A stretch of DNA of 23,726 nucleotides from Monoraphidium neglectum. Taxonomy: Eukaryota; Chlorophyta; Chlorophyceae; Sphaeropleales; Selenastraceae. Location of the stretch: the NCBI RefSeq assembly GCF_000611645.1, contig NW_014013122.1, positions 1 through 23,726 of the forward strand, read 5' to 3'. The position numbers were made by a program, and so were the translations under genes. A model generated the notes under the pieces. The model was not told where the DNA came from, did no database searches, and worked only from the letters and a program-made list of their open reading frames with translations. Below, piece by piece: positions 18,966-23,726 of the stretch (position 1 is the first letter of the stretch; every line of letters begins with the position of its first letter).

Positions 18966-19684
18966 GCCTACTGTTGCAGGATCTCCAGGGCTGCGAGGAG
19001 GGATCAAGGTGCTCTGTGCCGGTGGATCACCCCCACAGCCAGCCGCAGGCGCACCTGGCGCTGCTGCAGCGCCGGGAACAACGAGAGCTGCGGCTCGCGC
19101 GGTTTGTTCAGGAGCAGCGCGCACAGCAGGCGCTGCAGCAGCAGCTGCTCGAGCAGCACACGCGCGTCCAGCTGCAGCAGCAGGCGCTGCTGCGAGAGCG
19201 CGAGTCGGCTGCGCCTGCAGCCGCGGCCGCGAGGGATTGGCATGCTCAGCGCGAGCTGGAGCACGACCTTTTAACGCAGCAGCAAGAGCAAGGCGCGCGC
19301 GCACACGCGCAGGCGCTTGCCGACGCCCAGGTGCAGTCGTGCATGTGGCTGCAGGGTGCGCGGTGCCTTCCAACCACCAACTGCTTCGCTGCTGCCCCAA
19401 GCACGAACGCCGCCGTCGCTGCGCAGCCGTGGGCGCTGCTGGAGCGGGCGGCCGACACGCCAATGGCGCGGGCAGCGCTGGGCCCCTGCGCCGCGCTCGC
19501 CGTGGACGAGGCGGAGGCCGCGCTCGCGCTCGCGCAGCTGCCGGTCGGTATCGAGGTCCCTTCCAGCTTGGACGCCTGCGGATTTGCGGATGACGCCTTC
19601 CTGCCCGATGTGTGCCTGGGGAGCCTGCCCTTGGCGTCACTGGACGTCGATGATTGGGACACTCGCCTAACAGCCCTCCGCTGA
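16406..19684 (+). CDS. R2R3-MYB transcription factor, paralogue B
   Basis: Six exons: 16406-16459, 16599-16705, 16823-16895, 17111-17247, 17446-17548 (an alternative donor at 17557 keeps the frame), 17861-19684; about 765 residues. Exon 1, MAKNDENFTRRTGAWSDA, supplies the first Trp of R2. R2 continues EDALLCALVAELG and SGKSCRLRWHNQLDP. R3 contains TPFTEWEQAVIF, YSNRWAAIARML and RTDNAVKNHWHATLKRK. Exons 2, 3 and 4 have exactly the same lengths (107, 73 and 137 nt) and phases as in paralogue A, and the RYLEQGVQLDWLLAHPE motif follows. The last exon carries a seven-residue repeat (about 218-252), a glutamine-rich coiled coil (about 325-375), five His followed by 23 Gln (499-526), and an acidic C-terminal region with DVDDWD. 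It is a DNA-binding nuclear factor, target unknown. Its tail is longer and more repeat-expanded than that of paralogue A. Confidence 0.9.
17248..17445 (+). other. Probable GC-AG intron of MYB paralogue B
   Basis: The exon ends ...AACAACAG and the intron begins GCGAGC. It ends in GCTCAG before GTACCTGGAG. Position and phase (2) equal those of the matching intron in paralogue A. Its 198 nt are divisible by three and free of in-frame stops, so the unspliced form would also be readable. Confidence 0.65.
18038..18142 (+). repeat. 21-bp tandem repeat coding AAEPQPM-type heptads
   Basis: Five consecutive 21-bp units in the last exon of MYB B read AAEPQPM, AAEPQHM, AAEPQPA, AAEPQPA and EADTQPA. Paralogue A has no equivalent, so it is probably a recent expansion. 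Confidence 0.9.
18899..18964 (+). repeat. (CAG)22 tract, polyglutamine coding
   Basis: Twenty-two uninterrupted CAG codons, preceded by one CAA and five His codons, in the last exon of MYB B (residues 504-526 are Gln). A pure tract of this length is expected to be length-polymorphic. Confidence 0.97.
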
Positions 19685-19940
19685 GCTGGCGCAGCCAAGG
19701 CCCCCGACCTAGAGGACCGTGTTGGGCGTCGTTCCGACTGTGCGTGGTGCACAGGACCTGCTCGGCAGTCCGCTCATGCCTCTGCTCATATTTCGCTCGG
19801 CCGCTTGGGACGGTCAATTGGCTTTTCAAAACCCCCAACAGACTGCATGCAAACGCGCCTCTCAGTGCGCACAAACTGGGGGTCTCAGGCTGCTGGCGCC
19901 GCTTCAATTGCAAAGGGATCTGTCAAGAACATGAAACAAC

Positions 19941-19945
19941 TGTAA
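19941..19945 (+). terminator. Candidate TGTAA polyadenylation signal of MYB B
   Basis: TGTAA is the usual polyadenylation signal in Chlamydomonas and related green algae. This copy lies 257 nt past the MYB B stop codon on the coding strand, a plausible 3' UTR length. A pentamer occurs often by chance, so this is tentative. Confidence 0.4.
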
Positions 19946-21770
19946 TGCCGGCCGTGCGCTGCCGCTTTGCGTGAATGGGGTCGGCATCCCTGATGCATCA
20001 AACCCTGGCAACCTCTTATTTGACGGGCGGTAGGGCGCGCGCAGCCGCATGACTTTGACCGGGCTGGCCAACGGCAAGTCCTGGCACTCGAATTTGTGCA
20101 TGCGTTCTCCGCTCCACTCTCACTGCCTCAACACCTGCGCACCCACACCGCCTTCTCATTGCAAGCCCAGTTTTGCTTCATTACAGGCCTGTTGCATGTA
20201 CTGAAGCAGGTCGACAGGGCTGGAGGGCAGGACACACACTGCTGCCCCTTGAATCGTCGCTTCACACCGCCCGATGGATCGCCTTTCACAGTGGCCGCAC
20301 TGCCTCACTCGCTGCGTGGTCTCTTCTTAACGCACCCTGCAACAGCGCTCACGCCCCTGTGCGTGTGCAATCGTAGACACACCCTCCTTGCCCCCAAATG
20401 ATACGATACGCCAGGCGGGCCACGCCAATTTCTATCATTCCACACTTGCACCAGACTTTTGGGTTAGGACCGCTTTATGCGGCCTCCATCTGCTCTCGCT
20501 GCTGTCCAGCCCAAGGGGGCCTCATGGTGCTGTCGATTTGTTATCAGTCATCAAGAGTCATCGGCGCCGCAGCCTGGGCGGCCAAGGCAGTGGCCGGCTG
20601 CGGCGCGTGCGGCCGTTTGGTCTGGGTGGCATGTGTCGCCTGGGACGGCGGCACATGCGCGGTGCTGCCCTCTGTTGTCACCAGCCATTTTGTCGTTTCG
20701 CCTCGCCCGCTCTGCAGGCCTGCACACTCGAGCTCGCTCGCCCCTGCCTAGCATGCAGACGCTGCACCGCCAGCGCCTGCATCGCACACGCTGCGTCGAG
20801 ATTGCAAACAGAAACCCACACTCAGACACCCAAAACCCACGCACATCAACCAAGACCCTGTTTCTGCTGCGCTTGCTCGGTGGTGCCGTGGACGGCTCCA
20901 AAACAGCTCATGGGGCTGGATGTGCTTGGCACGCGCAAGCACATCCATAGTTAATCAGTTTGGCCCACTGTGGCAACGTTGCAACCGCCAATACGACACT
21001 TTTGACTTTAGGCTCGCATGGTCCGACCGTGTTGCCATGCAAACGCTCTCTGCGCTTTGGCCCAGGCGGGCCGGCGCCGACGCTGCCCTGCCCGCCCGCG
21101 ATTTGTTTGCCCCAAATGCTTGCCTGTGTGCGCGCCCCGCCCCTTTTGGGCATGCTTGTCTGGATGCATTGTGTCGCGCTTGCTGTTGTGTGTGTGCGCA
21201 CGTGTGTTTGCTTGTGCATGCGCAAGCCGTAGAAGGGCCCTCCCTTTGCCCAACAACCGACTAGCAGCGGAGGCCGACAGCATGCATGCACGGCCAGCCG
21301 CGCCAGTGCAGGCTGCCTGCGTGATATGGGGCAAGAGGATGTATATTTGCATGAGTTCGGCATTGGACTTAATGTAGTCGCTGGACACACAGAACTTGAA
21401 GGCAGACACCTGTGCTGTGAATTTGAAGGTAACAGTCACGTGAGTGGGTGACACATGACAGCCTCCAATTTCTGGCTTGGGTCACAAGGACGTATGGCAG
21501 GACGTGTGTCCATTCCTTGCCGCCACGCAGATTGTTCCGGACCGTTACTGGTAGCAAAGGTTAAGTCCCTGGGCATGCAAATGCTTTGCCCAGCCTGCTC
21601 CGCGCAACATGCTGTCCATCTGAGTCCAGTGCTGTCGCCCCGTGAGTGACGCCCAGGGGAGCGGAGCCGTGTATGAACGCAAATTTTGTGTTCACGTGAT
21701 TCACATGTTGTGATTTGCATGAACGTCTTCTGCAACGGCTCCGTCTTGGGACACGCTGCACACCGAGTCG

Positions 21771-21788
21771 GTCTCGAATTCTCTCGAG
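21771..21788 (+). promoter_or_regulatory. Imperfect heat-shock-element-like motif upstream of HSP70B
   Basis: GAATTCTCTCGAG (21776-21788) gives three alternating five-base units: GAA, then CTC instead of TTC, then GAG instead of GAA. A weak GTC unit lies before them. It is about 130 bp upstream of the HSP70B ATG. The match is degenerate, so it is suggestive only; heat induction is known for algal HSP70B. Confidence 0.3.
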
Positions 21789-21843
21789 GTTTGCCGCAAG
21801 AGCCTCCCCAGACATAGTACACAAGCCATTGCATCGATCTCCC

Positions 21844-21851
21844 ACATAAAA
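21844..21851 (+). promoter_or_regulatory. TATA-like box of HSP70B
   Basis: ACATAAAA lies 58 bp upstream of the ATG and about 55 bp downstream of the heat-shock-like motif, a sensible spacing for a TATA element. No transcript data are available here. Confidence 0.35.
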
Positions 21852-21908
21852 CACCATTATCAAAATTGATACAGCAACTTGAAATCAAGATCCCATTGAG
21901 TCTCCGCC

Positions 21909-23726
21909 ATGCAGACGACTGCCATGCGTGCAAAGCAGGGCAGACCCATGGGCCGCCCTAGGACGACGAAACCGTGTGTGGCTCCACGCAACAGCCGCAG
22001 AAGCGCGGTTATCGTGCGTGCTGACAAGGTACGATTATATGAGTGGGCCCCAGGATCACTGGGTCTGTATTTTATGCAAGGTCAGTAGACAACATCCTGC
22101 GAAGATCTAAGAAGCCAGCCCCTGCCTGTGCATGGCATGACGCGGAGCCGCCCGACGCTCACCTCTGGAACCGCCGCTCGCACCCCACATTGGATCAACT
22201 GCCGCGCCGGCCTGCATGCGCGCACACGCAGGTGGTGGGCGTCGACCTGGGCACGACCAACTCGGCCGTGGCCGCCATGGAGGGCGGCAAGCCGACCATC
22301 ATCACCAACGCCGAGGGCGGGCGCACCACGCCATCTGTGGTGGCGTTCACCAAGAACGGCGACAGGCTCGTCGGGCAGGTGCGCTGCGGGGGCACGATTC
22401 TGATTCTGAAGCCCGTCTGAGCGGACGCAAGGCGCCGGCACGCGCCCACCAGGCGCCGGCAGCAGCGGCTGCAGCTGCGGCGGCGGCGCCGATGGCTGCC
22501 AGCGGCGACGGCTTTTTGACGCTCGGTCTCGTGAAGCCGGCGAACCACGCGAGTCCCCGACGAACGGCGGGGCTGCATCCGCCCCACATCGTCCCCGAAG
22601 ATTGCACCTTGCTGAACAAACATAGTCTCCACCAACTCTCCCTGCCCTATTCCACTCCCCCAGATCGCCAAGCGCCAGGGCGTGGTCAATCCTGAGAACA
22701 CCTTTTTCAGTGTCAAGCGCTTCATCGGCCGCAAGATGAACGAGGTTAGGGACGAGTGCAAGCAGGTGCCCTACCAGGTGAGGATTGCAATGCGCCAGCC
22801 TGAATGTGTTCGGACAGGGGTGAACTGGCCTGGACTGGGACGGGGTGCGGTGGGCTGGACTGGGACGGGGTGCGGGGTCGGGTGCGGTAGGGATCGATGT
22901 GACGGGGCAGGGGGCGGCCGCGCTGCACGTTGGCGGCAGCAGCAGTCCTTGCTGAGAGACGGCAGGTGGAGAGGCACCTTCGCAAAACCTCCACCTCAAA
23001 AATGCATGGATGGCTCCAGATTCGTGCGATTGCACGCAGAACGCTGTGACCAACAACCCTTTAACACAATCCATTGTTGTGTGAGCGCGCGCACCTCAAC
23101 CACATCTCAATCATCCTGCCTCCCGCCGCCAGGTGGTCGAGGGCGACAGTGGCAACGTGAAGATCAAGAGCCCAAACGCCAAAAAGGAGTTTGCGCCGGA
23201 GGAGATCAGCGCGCAGGTGGGCGCGCGCGCCGCCCGCGCAGCGGCGCGGGCGCACGGGGCCCGCCAATGGGAGGTATCCGTGGGCGAGGCGAGGGGAGGT
23301 GTGGGACGGGCACTACTGTTGCCCGCAGCTCGCTCGGCCGGGCGTGCATCTGTGCAGCCTGGGGCGGGTCCCCAGGGGAGAAGGTCTCCGCCCGCTCAGG
23401 GGCTTCTCATGGGGGGGCGCACCCTCGGCCGCGCGGGCGCTGCAGACTTCAGCCTAGCGGCCCCGGCGTATCACTCTCGCGCGGCACTCTCGCGCGGCCC
23501 TCACCGTGCGGCGTCACCCACGCGTCACCCGTGCGTCACCCGCGCCGCAGGTCCTGCGCAAGCTGACGGGTGACGCGGCCAAGTTCCTGTCTGACAAGGT
23601 GGACAAGGCCGTCATCACCGTGCCGGCTTACTTCAACGACAGCCAGCGCCAGGCCACAAAGGACGCGGGTGAGGGGCGGTTGCTGGTGGTTCGGGGTGGT
23701 TGAGGGTGGCTGGGGGTGGTTAGGGG
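21909..23726 (+). CDS. HSP70B: Chloroplast stromal HSP70 (DnaK-type chaperone), 5' part
   Basis: Exons in the window: 21909-22028, 22232-22378, 22664-22777, 23133-23216, 23551-23668 (ending in phase 1); the gene continues past the right edge. That gives 194 complete residues of an expected 670-690. Exon 1 (40 residues) is rich in Arg, Ser and Thr, lacks acidic residues until its end, and finishes VIVRADK, which is typical of an algal chloroplast transit peptide. Exon 2 opens with [20 protein letters not shown], the phosphate-1 ATP-binding motif, then [11 protein letters not shown]. Exons 3-5 give [31 protein letters not shown] and [21 protein letters not shown], all standard HSP70 nucleotide-binding-domain blocks. 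PEEISAQ and the [10 protein letters not shown] wording are those of the cyanobacterial/plastid branch rather than cytosolic or ER HSP70. The product folds and refolds stromal proteins with DnaJ and GrpE partners and takes part in VIPP1 and photosystem II maintenance in Chlamydomonas. Confidence 0.96.
22830..22879 (+). repeat. 25-bp direct tandem duplication in an HSP70B intron
   Basis: Two adjacent 25-bp copies are identical over their first 21 bases (starting CTGGACTGGGACGGGG). They lie in intron 3 of HSP70B, in a G-rich stretch with several runs of three or four G. Confidence 0.85.
23693..23726 (+). repeat. G-rich repeat with canonical G-quadruplex pattern
   Basis: Four G runs (23693-23696, 23704-23706, 23712-23716, 23723-23726) are separated by loops of 7, 5 and 6 bases. 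They lie on the coding strand just downstream of the exon 5 donor of HSP70B. The stretch is a degenerate GGGGTGGTT repeat cut off by the window end. Confidence 0.8.

Larger units (their letters stand above)
19685..21908. other. Intergenic region between MYB B and HSP70B
   Basis: This 2.2 kb holds the MYB B 3' UTR and the HSP70B promoter. No complete gene is recognised. Two minus-strand frames near 21290-21560 and 21760-21817 look somewhat protein-like but could not be assigned. I found no tRNA-like arms and no terminal inverted repeats. Confidence 0.55.

Overview
This window looks like nuclear DNA of a green alga (Chlorophyta). It is GC-rich, its genes have many short introns, codon third positions are mostly G or C, and the proteins carry long CAG-encoded glutamine and GCN-encoded alanine runs. 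A chloroplast-type HSP70 with an algal-style transit peptide, a cilia-associated gene and plant-type R2R3-MYB genes all fit. I cannot name the species. A run of 164 N shows it is a draft assembly.

Layout: (1) about 1-5363, minus strand: the 5' part of an A-family DNA polymerase of the POLQ/POLN type. A huge glutamine-rich first exon is followed by at least six small exons, one of only 24 nt, and the gene runs off the left edge before the palm domain. (2) 5364-8298: no gene recognised. (3) 8299-11650, minus: R2R3-MYB paralogue A, six exons. (4) 12536-15081, minus: a CFAP96 (C4orf47)-like ciliary gene, six exons, with the N gap inside its last exon. (5) 16406-19684, plus: R2R3-MYB paralogue B, six exons with the same splice positions and phases as A. 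(6) 19685-21908: mostly intergenic. (7) 21909-23726, plus: the first five exons of the chloroplast HSP70 (HSP70B), running off the right edge.

Most exon models rest on three things together: conserved protein blocks, GT-AG (or GC-AG) borders, and phases that agree across each junction. The clearest biological story is the divergent pair of MYB paralogues flanking the CFAP96-like gene. They share tiny first exons, a probable GC-AG intron at the same place and an uncommon conserved motif after R3. The genes otherwise look like unrelated neighbours (DNA repair, transcription, cilium, chloroplast protein folding). I see no operon, CRISPR array, tRNA, rRNA or clear mobile element.
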